Shown piece by piece: positions 1 through 9,352 of a stretch of DNA of 39,255 bases; within the stretch, counting starts at the first letter, position 1, and each line of letters begins with the position of its first letter. Below the pieces are notes generated by a model that was not told the DNA's origin, ran no database searches, and saw nothing but the letters and a program-made list of their open reading frames with translations. This DNA is from an uncultured Dorea sp. (GTDB lineage: Bacteria; Bacillota; Clostridia; Lachnospirales; Lachnospiraceae): the NCBI GenBank assembly GCA_900550865.1, contig URTM01000026.1, forward strand, positions 1 through 39,255, in the 5' to 3' direction. Made by a program: the position numbers and the translations under genes.

Positions 1-31
1 TCGATATAGAGCATGATTTCCGAACAAAGTG

Positions 32-715
32 TTACCAAAAAGCTTGACCAGTACATTCCGCTTTCTTACGGATCTCGTCCTGGTTAATGATATTATGAAA
101 AACCATTACTTTATCCTGATATTTCGGATATACGTTCAGGAAATGTTTCTTCACTTCATCCGATACCGTAAATATCCGGTCGATCTTATCAAAGCAATTC
201 CGATCCATAGCTTTTGTATATCCGGAACTTTCATAATCAATATGTATGAATGCGGCTTTCTTCTTTGCTTTTACATGCTCTGCCACATAATATGTCGAGC
301 CGCCTTCCAGATACGCAACTGCAAGATCATACGTTTCTTCAAATCTTGGACTTCCGTCTGATATGACTCTCCACAGGATTTTATCTGGCTGGATCTTTCC
401 CGTGCTCCGCATAGCAGAAAATGTACGTATGATATAGGAAATTTTTCCAAATACATCGCCATTTTTCCAAAATGTGCGCCATACAGTCTTTATCATCGCC
501 TGTTTTCCCTGTTTGGATAACACAGACTCTTTACAGTAATGATCATTCAGTAATTTCACATTTCCCGGAATCTTATCGATCATCTCTCCCTGCCCCATCA
601 GTACATACAGCGAGATCTCATATTCCTTCTCATCCAACGATTTCAGCAATTCCATCAGTGCAGTCTCGGCACCGGCACATCCAAGAGTATTGATCACAAA
701 TAGTACTTTTTTCAT
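32..715 (-). CDS. GT4-type glycosyltransferase, N-terminal half only (early stop)
   Basis: The protein opens with a Rossmann strand and a glycine-rich loop (KKVLFVINTLGCAGAETAL), typical of the donor-facing start of GT-B fold, GT4-family sugar transferases. It continues through the acceptor-binding domain to a 'FHNIINQDEIRKKAE' segment, which in this family links to the nucleotide-sugar domain. At residue 227 it meets TAA, although relatives are usually about 370-400 residues and carry an EX7E motif in the missing half. Only 31 bases remain to the window edge; another frame is open there, so a frameshift, a truncated allele or a split gene are all possible. It is the last visible gene of the Pel operon, 13 bases after the DUF2304 gene, with GGAGATGA as ribosome site. 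The likely role is adding or modifying sugars on the polymer or a linked glycan. As drawn it probably lacks transferase activity. Confidence 0.65.
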   Translation of the reverse strand: MKKVLFVINTLGCAGAETALMELLKSLDEKEYEISLYVLMGQGEMIDKIPGNVKLLNDHYCKESVLSKQGKQAMIKTVWRTFWKNGDVFGKISYIIRTFSAMRSTGKIQPDKILWRVISDGSPRFEETYDLAVAYLEGGSTYYVAEHVKAKKKAAFIHIDYESSGYTKAMDRNCFDKIDRIFTVSDEVKKHFLNVYPKYQDKVMVFHNIINQDEIRKKAECTGQAFW

Positions 716-728
716 CTCATCATCTCCA

Positions 729-1112
729 TTATTTATTATTATCCTGTTCCCGGATTTTTTTCAGTTCATGCAGCATCAGTTCATTTTCCTGATTCAAGAG
801 GGATACCTGCATCGCAAGCTCCTGATTCTTCATACTAAGATCTGATATCAGGATACATAAAATGTAACTTCCCCATAATGCAAGCGCACCAATTACAAAC
901 ATTGCGATCACGGTTCCCTTTGCCAGCAGATGACACCAGCTGGAAAATACCGGGACAGCTCCGACCAGGATCAGTGCAAATCCTAAGAATTCCCACACAA
1001 CAGCAAGATTCACGGTAAGTTTTCTTCTGGCATGAAGCACGAATGACAATGCCATGATAACAACCCCGATCACGATTAATCCTGTTTTCATAATGATTGC
1101 TGTACTTATCAT
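729..1112 (-). CDS. DUF2304-type small membrane protein
   Basis: This 127-residue protein has three hydrophobic segments (about residues 8-26, 35-58 and 63-90) followed by a charged, coiled-coil-like tail (about 92-127, rich in Leu, Glu and Asn). This layout matches the DUF2304 family, short membrane proteins that commonly sit next to glycosyltransferases in cell-surface polysaccharide loci. Their biochemical role is not established. It begins 18 bases after pelG with AGGAGG and ends 13 bases before the glycosyltransferase, so the three are co-transcribed. A role as membrane anchor or partner of the following glycosyltransferase is an inference from gene order. Confidence 0.7.
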   Translation of the reverse strand: MISTAIIMKTGLIVIGVVIMALSFVLHARRKLTVNLAVVWEFLGFALILVGAVPVFSSWCHLLAKGTVIAMFVIGALALWGSYILCILISDLSMKNQELAMQVSLLNQENELMLHELKKIREQDNNK

Positions 1113-1130
1113 TTCATTTCCTCCTTCTCG

Positions 1131-2615
1131 TTAATCCGCAGTTTTTTCTATATTTTCTTCTGCAGTTCCTTCAGATACTTTTTTCTTATATACAAGTCCG
1201 GACGGTTTTAATCCTCTTCCGTTCGGAATCAATGTTCCCCTGCAGAAAATATGGGCATCCATATGTTTTTCTACCCAGCGGATTCTTGCATATGCAATCG
1301 TCCATCCGGTAAGTGCCCCCGCAAATACACCTGCTCCATACCAGATCATGGACTGATGTGAAGCAATGATACTTCCGATAAACGTAACCAGACAAAATCC
1401 TGCCGCAGTATATACAGACCCCATAAGATCATTAAAATAATACAAAAAGATGATCGCAGAATACATCACAAATAATACAAAATATCCTGCTGCCAGCATT
1501 GGATAGATCTTCATCGTCATTCCGCCAAATCCCATCTGTGGAAGGAATATGATACAGAGCAGATAGATCACTACTGATATAATAAACTGAATTCTGACTA
1601 ATGTCATCAGTTCACTCGCCAGTTGCCGGAACATTCTCTGCTTGGTCGTCTCAATGTCCGCCCCTCTTCCTCCGATCACGGCTTCTGAATAGAATTTATA
1701 TTTTTCGTGAAAATGCATCTCCACCCGTGCTATAAATATTACTGTTGCCGAAATATTTGTGAACATGGCAAGACAGCTTGCCATATCATACGGCTGGTTA
1801 CATACAAAACTTTTTACCACCGTCATTCTGGCATCTGTTGTCCAGAACACAAAGTTATGTACATACAGTCCCAATATATACAGAAAGTTTGTGATCACCA
1901 GCTGCCAGTATTTCTTAAAATACAACAGTACCGGTTTATAACGGTTACTGTTCTCCTTAAAATACCGCTTGATCAGAGCATTTTCCAGAACAGCCGTCAG
2001 GAAAAATCCCATCGCCAGTGCCAGCAGCATACTCTGGCATGCTCCCCAGTGAAAGAGGAACCGCAAGATCACTGCCACGATAAATGCAAGCACCATTCCG
2101 GCGAAGAAATATTTCGATATTCTCTGATAATCCTTACAGATCGACAGGTAGATCATCGAATAAAATACCAGTACAAGACTGATATATCCGCAAAAGCCGA
2201 CAAATACATATGCAACCGATACGCCTCCGACAAAATGTTCCCGGATGCAGAACGGAATTCCCACCAGGCAGCTGAGCCCGATATTCAATACCATCCCCAG
2301 ATAATAACATGGAAGGATATCCTGATAGCGCTCTTCATAGATAATATCCGACATATATCTTGACAGCACACTGTTAAACGGTGCCGCCGTAAGCAGAGAG
2401 AAGATAAACGTGTACAACACGGTACAGGAGAATAACTCTCTCTGCGCATATCCTACTTTCGAAAAGCCAAGAACATATTCCATCAGTACCAGATTCAGGA
2501 TCACTACCATCATCGGGGCGATTGTCACAACCGAACTGTAGATAAAACCAAGCATATCCGTTGTCAATGTATTTTTCTCAAATATTTTATTAAGCTTTAC
2601 ACCTATTCCTGCCAT
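1131..2615 (-). CDS. pelG: Pel polysaccharide export membrane protein PelG
   Basis: A 494-residue polytopic protein with about twelve hydrophobic segments, no signal peptide and a short charged C-terminal tail. It resembles PelG, the MOP/MATE-like transporter that works with the glycosyltransferase PelF to move Pel polymer across the membrane. Supporting features are the N-terminal 'IYSSVVTIAPMMVVILNLVL' helix and the central 'NFVFWTTDARM' segment followed by 'FIARVEMHFHEKY'. Its position directly after pelF (22 bases between) is the conserved PelF-PelG order of Pel clusters. In proteobacterial systems PelD, PelE, PelF and PelG form one inner-membrane complex. All four have candidates in this operon. 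Confidence 0.88.
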   Translation of the reverse strand: MAGIGVKLNKIFEKNTLTTDMLGFIYSSVVTIAPMMVVILNLVLMEYVLGFSKVGYAQRELFSCTVLYTFIFSLLTAAPFNSVLSRYMSDIIYEERYQDILPCYYLGMVLNIGLSCLVGIPFCIREHFVGGVSVAYVFVGFCGYISLVLVFYSMIYLSICKDYQRISKYFFAGMVLAFIVAVILRFLFHWGACQSMLLALAMGFFLTAVLENALIKRYFKENSNRYKPVLLYFKKYWQLVITNFLYILGLYVHNFVFWTTDARMTVVKSFVCNQPYDMASCLAMFTNISATVIFIARVEMHFHEKYKFYSEAVIGGRGADIETTKQRMFRQLASELMTLVRIQFIISVVIYLLCIIFLPQMGFGGMTMKIYPMLAAGYFVLFVMYSAIIFLYYFNDLMGSVYTAAGFCLVTFIGSIIASHQSMIWYGAGVFAGALTGWTIAYARIRWVEKHMDAHIFCRGTLIPNGRGLKPSGLVYKKKVSEGTAEENIEKTAD

Positions 2616-2637
2616 CTGTGATGATCCTTTCTGAAAA

Positions 2638-4116
2638 TTATTCCTGTACTTCCTGCTGCGTCCGGTCTTCCGGAATGGTTACCGGATCTTCTTCCCATGG
2701 AAGTTCCAGACTCTCCGCAAAATCTTTATATATATTCCAGTATGTATTCTGCATATACTCGATCCTGTATTTTCCCATGACTCGTTTATATCCATTTTCC
2801 CCCATCTGAAGACGGAATTCTTCCTTCCTTGCAAGGAGCAGCATCGCTTCTGTGATCTCTTCTACGTTCATGATGTGCGTAACGATTCCCGCATCTCCAA
2901 AGTCATCACTCTCTCCATAGATCAGTCCGCTGCAGTTTCCGACATCCGTTGCGATCGCCGGTTTGTGCGCCGCAAATCCTTCCAGGATCGTCAGCGGCTG
3001 CCCCTCACTGATACTGGTAAGGATCGTCATATCCATCCTTCCCAGATATTCTCTTACATTGATCCTTCCGGTAAACACTACATCTTTGATCTCCATGCTC
3101 TCTACCAGATCAAAACATTCCTGTGCATATTCCGGATCTTCTTCACACGGTCCCATGATCCAAAGCTTCAGCTTCGGTTCTCTTCTCTTGGCGAATCCGA
3201 ATGCCTGTATCATCGTCTTCACATCTTTGATCGGTGTTACTCTGAGTACCGCCCCGATATTCACCATTCCCTCATCTTCTTCTGTCTTCCCCTGTATTCC
3301 CTGGAAATTTTCAACACGGATACCATTCGGCGTTACCATTGTCTTCTCTTCCGGACAGTCCAGTTCGATCTGCAGTTCTCTCGCATGCTCGAACAGACTG
3401 GTGATCAGTTCTCCTTCCTGATAGGCAAGTTTCGACATCTTCCGGAATTGTTCGATCCAGATATTCTTATAAACACCCTGTACCCACTTCGCTTTGATCA
3501 GTTCTTCCTCTCGCTCCCTCGTATAAATTCCATGTTCTGAGACGAGCAGTCTGCTGCCATATAAATGCTTTGCCATCGCGCCAAGAACACCCGCATATCC
3601 TGTAGCAACACAGTGATACAGATCTGCTTTCGGGATTTCCATCTGCAGGGTAAAGAACAGTGGCAGATAGATGGAACGCATCGTCCATAAGAAATCCGAG
3701 AAAACGATCTGGCTGTATTTTAACCGGTAACATTCTTTGACCGCTTTTAAGAAATCTTCTCCCATCAGAATATCATTTACCGACACATTTTCATTCTGGA
3801 ACATATCAAACAATACATTCCATTCCACATCCTGATTCAGTACCAGGCTCCGGAGTGCCTTATACTGTTCCTTTGACATCTTTTTCCTGCGTCCGCATTT
3901 CTTCTCCCAGTCCACATCCTCCAGATACAGTTCATGAACTTCTGAGACATTCTCCGGAAGCTCATAGACATATTTGCCACGCAGAGAACGGTTCGCCACA
4001 ATTGCAAGAATTACAAATTCAGTTTTCGGAAATAACTTGATCAGACTGTGTATCCAGCTTGATACTCCGCCGACGACATAAGGATAACATCCTTCTGCCA
4101 CAATACATACTCGCAT
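2638..4116 (-). CDS. pelF: Pel polysaccharide glycosyltransferase PelF
   Basis: A 492-residue GT4-family, GT-B fold glycosyltransferase without membrane segments. The N-terminus (VCIVAEGCYPYVVGGVSSW, residues 3-21) carries the 'GGVSSW' loop characteristic of PelF, the cytosolic enzyme that polymerises Pel from UDP-sugars. A SEHG motif lies near residue 194, basic residues at R292 and K297 sit in the usual donor-phosphate region, and the EX7E pair is at E371 and E379 (EGQPLTILE). The length agrees with known PelF proteins of about 500 residues. It lies 18 bases after the DUF2194 gene, has the ribosome site AAAGGAG, and precedes pelG. It is the most clearly recognised gene of the cluster. Confidence 0.93.
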   Translation of the reverse strand: MRVCIVAEGCYPYVVGGVSSWIHSLIKLFPKTEFVILAIVANRSLRGKYVYELPENVSEVHELYLEDVDWEKKCGRRKKMSKEQYKALRSLVLNQDVEWNVLFDMFQNENVSVNDILMGEDFLKAVKECYRLKYSQIVFSDFLWTMRSIYLPLFFTLQMEIPKADLYHCVATGYAGVLGAMAKHLYGSRLLVSEHGIYTREREEELIKAKWVQGVYKNIWIEQFRKMSKLAYQEGELITSLFEHARELQIELDCPEEKTMVTPNGIRVENFQGIQGKTEEDEGMVNIGAVLRVTPIKDVKTMIQAFGFAKRREPKLKLWIMGPCEEDPEYAQECFDLVESMEIKDVVFTGRINVREYLGRMDMTILTSISEGQPLTILEGFAAHKPAIATDVGNCSGLIYGESDDFGDAGIVTHIMNVEEITEAMLLLARKEEFRLQMGENGYKRVMGKYRIEYMQNTYWNIYKDFAESLELPWEEDPVTIPEDRTQQEVQE

Positions 4117-4134
4117 TTTTTTCTCCTTTAACTT

Positions 4135-5961
4135 TTAACGGTAATACATACCATCTTCTGACTTTAACTTGATCGTCACATGACTCTTTTCCGTCTGGAT
4201 CAGCCATGCATCATCTTCGATCTTTTTATAACTTCCCCCGTTTACCTTTTCAATCTTTCTGTTATGTGTTCTTAAAATAAACCAGGAAGTATCTCCTACA
4301 TTGCTGACGTCCAGCGTGATCGTATCTTCATTCGTCTCCTGTGCATAATTTAATGCCAGGAACTTGCGGATCCGCAGATCACTTTCCGCCGTTGTTGTTC
4401 CGTCAAAATCCTGAAATGCTTTCCAGTAAGAATCCGTATAGGAAGCAAATTTTTCACTTAACTTCTCCCATCTGTCCTCCTTGTCCTCCGGATATGCCAC
4501 TTTTGACATATCTGCCAGAATACTGGTGTATCCCAGTGCCGACTCCACACTTTTCACACGGAAATCATCACGGTATGTGTGTTTAAATCCACTGATCACC
4601 GACTTCTGTTTTGTCACATTCCTGTTCTGATATCCGATCATATCACTGTCATTATTTCCGTCTTCAACCACGGTTCTGACACTGTTCAGCACCTGCTCGT
4701 CCAACGCTTTCGTAAGTTCTGTATCGCTCATATTGCCTTTGTACAGGGATGCAAACTGATACCCCGGAACCTCTTTCTGGATATACGCATCGTCTGCTTT
4801 TAATTTCTGTTTTATCGAAGTATCGGACACCCGGTAACCAGATATTCCGGCTTCTCCATTTTCCTCATTGATCAGTCTCAGATAGTATTCCAGATCGCTC
4901 TCTTTTGGTTCATTTTTATCTTCGTAATCAAACTGCGGTGTCAGCATACAGGTCAGTCCGAAGCGGTTCTTCTCATATACCGATGCTACCGACGGCCACA
5001 CAACATCCCGGAACACCCCTCTCAGAGACTGACTGTATATCTTCTGCATCCGGTCATCATTTTCATTTGCCATTCCCGGATAATTGGCCAGGATCAGATT
5101 CTGTGCATTCACCACCGGATAGAGCGCATATTCACTTGTCTCATAAAGGATTCCTGTCAGCAGTCCGAGTCCCGTAGCATCTCCCATAAAATCACCGTTG
5201 ATCACAAATACATTTCCTGTTTTAAAACTCTTACTCCAGATCACCGGCGGATAATTCTCACTCTTCACCTTTGAATCTTTCGGGATTCCACGCATATAAG
5301 CCTTCGTTCCTGTCTCCAGTTTGTACCACGGAAATTCCAGATTGAAATCCTGATTCTTCTTCTCTTCTTTTGTCTCTGCTTCATAGAACGTATTTCCACC
5401 AAGCAGAAGCCCTTCATACAGCTGGATCCCTTTTACTTTTGTTTTGTCTTTTTCTACGGAATAGATTCCCAGAAGGTCCCTGATCGTTTCATTGTCTTTT
5501 ATCAGCTTCAGATCCGGCAGCTGACCGAATACCAGAGTAACCCCGTTATCCGCATAATCTTTCATCTTTTCCAGTTCTTTTTTATCATTCCAGTTAATAT
5601 CGGAAGATTCGATCAGTACAATTTCCGGCAGCTCTGTCTTTCCTGCTGACACTGCCTGATCTAATCCTGAAAAAGTCGTATAAACCATACTTTCTTTTTT
5701 GGTGTATAAAGCCCAGTTCGAAACTACTTCCGCACAGGAACTCTTAGAATCTTTTCCTATGTATACGATGGATTCTGCTGTTTTTCCATTCTGCCCTGCC
5801 TGATACACGGTTCTGTCCGTTGGCAGGTCTTCTTTATTTACAACATACGAATTTTCTTCATAATGGTTCCATCTTTCTTTTGCAATATTAGAAAATTGAA
5901 ATAAGAAAAAGATGATTCCCATCACGATCGTGATCGCAAAGAAGTTTCTACGTGATACCAT
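4135..5961 (-). CDS. DUF2194 / PelA-like extracytoplasmic protein
   Basis: A 608-residue protein with one N-terminal membrane anchor (about residues 7-24) and the rest predicted outside the cell. It matches my memory of the DUF2194 family, which replaces or accompanies the PelA deacetylase in Gram-positive Pel clusters. Residues about 65-270 look like a Rossmann/flavodoxin-like domain (VYIGKDSKS, VFGQLPDLKL, VFVINGDFMGDATG). A second domain from about 285 contains 'LTPQFDYED' (residues 340-348), in the position expected for the aspartate motif of a CE4-type deacetylase barrel. The canonical CE4 TFDD and HxxxH motifs are not plainly present, so enzymatic deacetylation is uncertain. It starts 14 bases after the GT-C-like gene ends. 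Confidence 0.72.
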   Translation of the reverse strand: MVSRRNFFAITIVMGIIFFLFQFSNIAKERWNHYEENSYVVNKEDLPTDRTVYQAGQNGKTAESIVYIGKDSKSSCAEVVSNWALYTKKESMVYTTFSGLDQAVSAGKTELPEIVLIESSDINWNDKKELEKMKDYADNGVTLVFGQLPDLKLIKDNETIRDLLGIYSVEKDKTKVKGIQLYEGLLLGGNTFYEAETKEEKKNQDFNLEFPWYKLETGTKAYMRGIPKDSKVKSENYPPVIWSKSFKTGNVFVINGDFMGDATGLGLLTGILYETSEYALYPVVNAQNLILANYPGMANENDDRMQKIYSQSLRGVFRDVVWPSVASVYEKNRFGLTCMLTPQFDYEDKNEPKESDLEYYLRLINEENGEAGISGYRVSDTSIKQKLKADDAYIQKEVPGYQFASLYKGNMSDTELTKALDEQVLNSVRTVVEDGNNDSDMIGYQNRNVTKQKSVISGFKHTYRDDFRVKSVESALGYTSILADMSKVAYPEDKEDRWEKLSEKFASYTDSYWKAFQDFDGTTTAESDLRIRKFLALNYAQETNEDTITLDVSNVGDTSWFILRTHNRKIEKVNGGSYKKIEDDAWLIQTEKSHVTIKLKSEDGMYYR

Positions 5962-5975
5962 TCTTTACACTCCTT

Positions 5976-8345
5976 TTATTTCTGTCCGGTCTCTGTCTCT
6001 TTTTTATCTTTCTGTACCGGATTATTATAGCCATAATCAATAGCAAAATTATAAAGGTTATAACCATTCTGACTAACTCTGTAACATATAAACTGATCCG
6101 TCTCCATATATACATCCATTGCATTCGGATATAATTCCATAAATTCCTGTGCCCAGTAATACATATGTGACATGGTCACAGCCCGGTTTTCTCCCATATA
6201 TGGCGTCAGGCCGGAAGAATAATTCAGTTCTTCTTTTGCATATTTTTTTGAAACTTTTACATCCTTCCATTCAGCCGGATTCACCGTCTGTGCATAATTG
6301 AGCGGTTCTTTTTCGATGAAAAAATATACCGTATCCGTCGGAATCTTTACTACCGGATTCTTTTCGATATTTCTCATTCCTTTCAGGAACGTGATCGTCT
6401 CATAATGATAGCCACTTCCATATACCATCTGCGTCTCATCATTCGCCGAACAGATCGTCCAGGTATTCTTTTCATTGCTTTTTATAATATTTGTCAGACA
6501 TATGATTGCCTCATTCATCTCGAACGCATTCGTTTTGACCGGCTCTTTGTATAACTGATTCTCCCATATATAATTCCCTGTCACCACCAGCAGAGCCAGT
6601 GCTGCCAGATTCATAAGCCATGGTTTTTTGAACCATCCAAAGATCAGATACAGGATTGTGTCCACGTCTACAGCCAGAAGAACACCCACGGAATACGCAA
6701 AGAAGATACTGTTTCTTGCCGGATCCATCAGTGCCGGAAGTCCGAGTACCCCCATTGACTGCATCAGGAACATCAGACCGGTATATGCACCAATGGACCA
6801 TATCGTTCCCGCCTGATCGACTCTCCGGAATACAACACAGAGCAGGCCGAGCAGCACACTTGCGGCGACACCGGCCACCAGCGCCATTGTCAGTTTCTGG
6901 TGTCCGTTGAACACAAAGGATTTCGTCTGGTTAAAAACGGCCAGTGCCTTTTCCTCCACCTTCTGCTTCAGCGTTTTCTCCGCTTCAGGCGTTACCGGTG
7001 TCTTGCCATCACTTTCCGTCATGATCGTGCCATTCTTAATCTTCTCTATGGTCTCATCATCCACGTCACCGACAACCGTTACCTCATTACCGTTTTTGTC
7101 TTTTACAACTTTCTTTTTCGTACTTAGATTTCCACTGTCATTCGCCGTTCCTTTGATGACGTTCATTCCCCAGTACAGGGACCCCTGCAGCGGATTCCCC
7201 ATCGCTACTCCGATCGCCATCGGTGCAACCGCAATCAATACACTTAACAGTGCTGCAACGATCAGCTGTTTCAGGTATTTCCAGCGGAAACAGCGGAAGA
7301 AATATCCGATAGCGATACCCACACATAATACTCCGGCTATCATCGTATTATAAAAATGAGCGGTTAACGTCAGTGAAAAACTGATAATCAGACCTAACAG
7401 ATACCATTTCGTGACTTTTGTCCACTCATTCTTTTCTTCTTCCGTCTCTGCTTTCAGAACAGCTGCATATTTCTGGAAAAATGCAATCGCAAAATATGCC
7501 GTCGGGAAGATAAAAAGCATTCCATACTCCTGCGGCAGTGTACTCGCATACCGGGAATATGTCTGTGTCGAAAAGAAATTACCAAACAGATAAACCGCAG
7601 TTCCTATATACGGTGTGTATCGGTTCTTACAAAGTGCACGAAGCGGCACCAGGATCGCCAGATGAACAAATATCGTCTGCACAAATCCAAATACCCGCAT
7701 CACCACATAAGTTTTGAATCCAAACACTTTATGCAGATAATAGATTACACAATGATAACCATGTGGGTATACACCTGCACCAAAGATATGATTTTTATCC
7801 ATCAGATTGACCCAGTATGTATGTACCGGCATGTCCGATGCTTTATATCCATACACCGTAACCGCATTCTTTCCATAGACGTAACACACTCCAGCTACGA
7901 TCAGTGCTGTCAGGATCAGATCCGGTATATAGCTGATCCATCTTTTTACATCTTCTTTTTTATACAGTGTTTTCTTTTTTTCTTTTCTGCCGAAAAGCAG
8001 CGTTTTCCATCCAATCTCACCATGAAGGACAAACTGTATTTTCAACAGCAGCTTTTCGATTATTTCCGGAATCCGTCCCCTGCATTTTCTATATAAAAGA
8101 AACAGAAAAGGAACAATACTCCCTGCTGTCAGTGTAATTCTTCCCGAGATATGCAGGAATTCCATCAAAAACACCAGATAGATCACATAAAAATTCCCCG
8201 CCAGAAAATACCCCATGATACGTTCCGGTATCGTAAATTTATGAAAAACCTTCCGAAGTGCCATTCCCGGCAAAAGCAATGCTATGAGTGTATATGCTGC
8301 CAGCACTTCTATAATCTGTATCAGTGTAAGCGTATTCATAGACAT
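5976..8345 (-). CDS. Polytopic GT-C-like membrane protein in the Pel operon
   Basis: A protein of 789 residues from the ATG at 8345, which is preceded by AAGGAGG at eight bases; a GTG three codons upstream is less likely. It has about thirteen hydrophobic segments and a soluble C-terminal domain of about 180 residues. The first large loop carries 'YKASDMPVH' (Asp171 and His175 by this numbering), followed by Asp183. This resembles the acidic extracytoplasmic loop of GT-C fold transferases and oligosaccharyl/arabinosyl-type enzymes. A hydrophilic insert of about 80 residues (about 410-490, Lys/Glu/Gly rich) interrupts the membrane domain. I do not recognise a named family. GT-C transferases use lipid-linked sugars outside the membrane, so it could decorate Pel or build an anchor; that role is inference. 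It lies between pelE and the DUF2194 gene. Confidence 0.65.
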   Translation of the reverse strand: MSMNTLTLIQIIEVLAAYTLIALLLPGMALRKVFHKFTIPERIMGYFLAGNFYVIYLVFLMEFLHISGRITLTAGSIVPFLFLLYRKCRGRIPEIIEKLLLKIQFVLHGEIGWKTLLFGRKEKKKTLYKKEDVKRWISYIPDLILTALIVAGVCYVYGKNAVTVYGYKASDMPVHTYWVNLMDKNHIFGAGVYPHGYHCVIYYLHKVFGFKTYVVMRVFGFVQTIFVHLAILVPLRALCKNRYTPYIGTAVYLFGNFFSTQTYSRYASTLPQEYGMLFIFPTAYFAIAFFQKYAAVLKAETEEEKNEWTKVTKWYLLGLIISFSLTLTAHFYNTMIAGVLCVGIAIGYFFRCFRWKYLKQLIVAALLSVLIAVAPMAIGVAMGNPLQGSLYWGMNVIKGTANDSGNLSTKKKVVKDKNGNEVTVVGDVDDETIEKIKNGTIMTESDGKTPVTPEAEKTLKQKVEEKALAVFNQTKSFVFNGHQKLTMALVAGVAASVLLGLLCVVFRRVDQAGTIWSIGAYTGLMFLMQSMGVLGLPALMDPARNSIFFAYSVGVLLAVDVDTILYLIFGWFKKPWLMNLAALALLVVTGNYIWENQLYKEPVKTNAFEMNEAIICLTNIIKSNEKNTWTICSANDETQMVYGSGYHYETITFLKGMRNIEKNPVVKIPTDTVYFFIEKEPLNYAQTVNPAEWKDVKVSKKYAKEELNYSSGLTPYMGENRAVTMSHMYYWAQEFMELYPNAMDVYMETDQFICYRVSQNGYNLYNFAIDYGYNNPVQKDKKETETGQK

Positions 8346-8389
8346 TGCTTTCACCTCCTTTTCGTCATTTTTATCCTGTATGCAGACGG

Positions 8390-9352
8390 CTAACTGAATA
8401 TACGGATCAGTTCCAACGTCTCCTGATCGATCACAACCCTTGACCGCTTCAACGCATCCAGGACCTCGAAGAACTGTACTTTGTCATTCATTGTAAAATA
8501 TAATTTCAGCCTGCATGTATATGCCGGTAATACGTCCGGATACTGCGCTTCCAGTCTTGTGCACCATTTTTTTACTTTTTCAAATTCCTTCTGTTCAAGA
8601 AGTTTCAGACAGAGACTCTCATACCGTTCTGAATTAAAACGCGCGGCATCCTTTTTATATAAAGACTCCCCTGCTTCATCCATCATCTGCGCAAAACGCT
8701 CCTGCTCCATCTGGTCAAATATCTTCTGTCCAAGAACCATATCCATATAATCGATCAGCATCTCTTCACATTCGGTCTCGTCTTCCTCTTCCTCTTTGAT
8801 CTCACCGTACAGTTTTTGTACATTTGCACGGAATTCATTCAGTTCATCACGTAAAACCGAAGCCGCATAATGAGACGTCTCCGAGTCCTCGCTGTCCAAT
8901 GCCATCATGATCGTTTCCAAAGATTCTTTTACATTTCCCCGGATCACATTCAGCATCAGCATACGGACGCTTTTCTTATCACTGACTGCCAGTGCTTCTT
9001 CCAGCGGAACCATGTCACGTTCTCTTTCTTCATCTGCTTTCAGTCGTGTCTTCACATGTTCTTTACTGAACACGACGTCTTCAAGGTCTACACTTTGACG
9101 AAAGATCGTGATATAGACCAGATAACTGATCAGAAAATAGAACGGACCGATAACCGGGCACAATACCATCACGATAAAACGGATCAGATATGTTCTTCTG
9201 TTCTCTTTTTTCTTATCAATCTTCTCGACGTCTTTTTCCTGTCTGCCATGGATCGTCCCTATTATCCCGATACCATATAACAGATAGATCACCGCCACCA
9301 GCAGGTTCAGAATGCATACGACCAGAAAGATGATCTCCTCTCTGTTTAACAT
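8390..9352 (-). CDS. pelE: PelE-like membrane/TPR protein
   Basis: A 320-residue protein with two membrane segments (about residues 8-30 and 56-80) separated by a basic loop, then a cytosolic helical region with an acidic stretch (EEEEDETE, about 190) and TPR-like helix pairs toward the C-terminus. PelE of known systems has this same layout: two N-terminal helices plus a TPR solenoid that binds PelD. The gene overlaps the end of pelD by seven bases (ATGTTAA), indicating coupled translation. The sequence is poorly conserved in this family, so the assignment rests on topology and its place directly after pelD. Confidence 0.75.
   Translation of the reverse strand: MLNREEIIFLVVCILNLLVAVIYLLYGIGIIGTIHGRQEKDVEKIDKKKENRRTYLIRFIVMVLCPVIGPFYFLISYLVYITIFRQSVDLEDVVFSKEHVKTRLKADEERERDMVPLEEALAVSDKKSVRMLMLNVIRGNVKESLETIMMALDSEDSETSHYAASVLRDELNEFRANVQKLYGEIKEEEEDETECEEMLIDYMDMVLGQKIFDQMEQERFAQMMDEAGESLYKKDAARFNSERYESLCLKLLEQKEFEKVKKWCTRLEAQYPDVLPAYTCRLKLYFTMNDKVQFFEVLDALKRSRVVIDQETLELIRIFS

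Noticed and set aside
1707..2363. Plus-strand open frame of 218 codons
   Set aside because: It is antisense to pelG, has no ribosome site, and its His/Gln/Tyr-rich composition is typical of a shadow frame.
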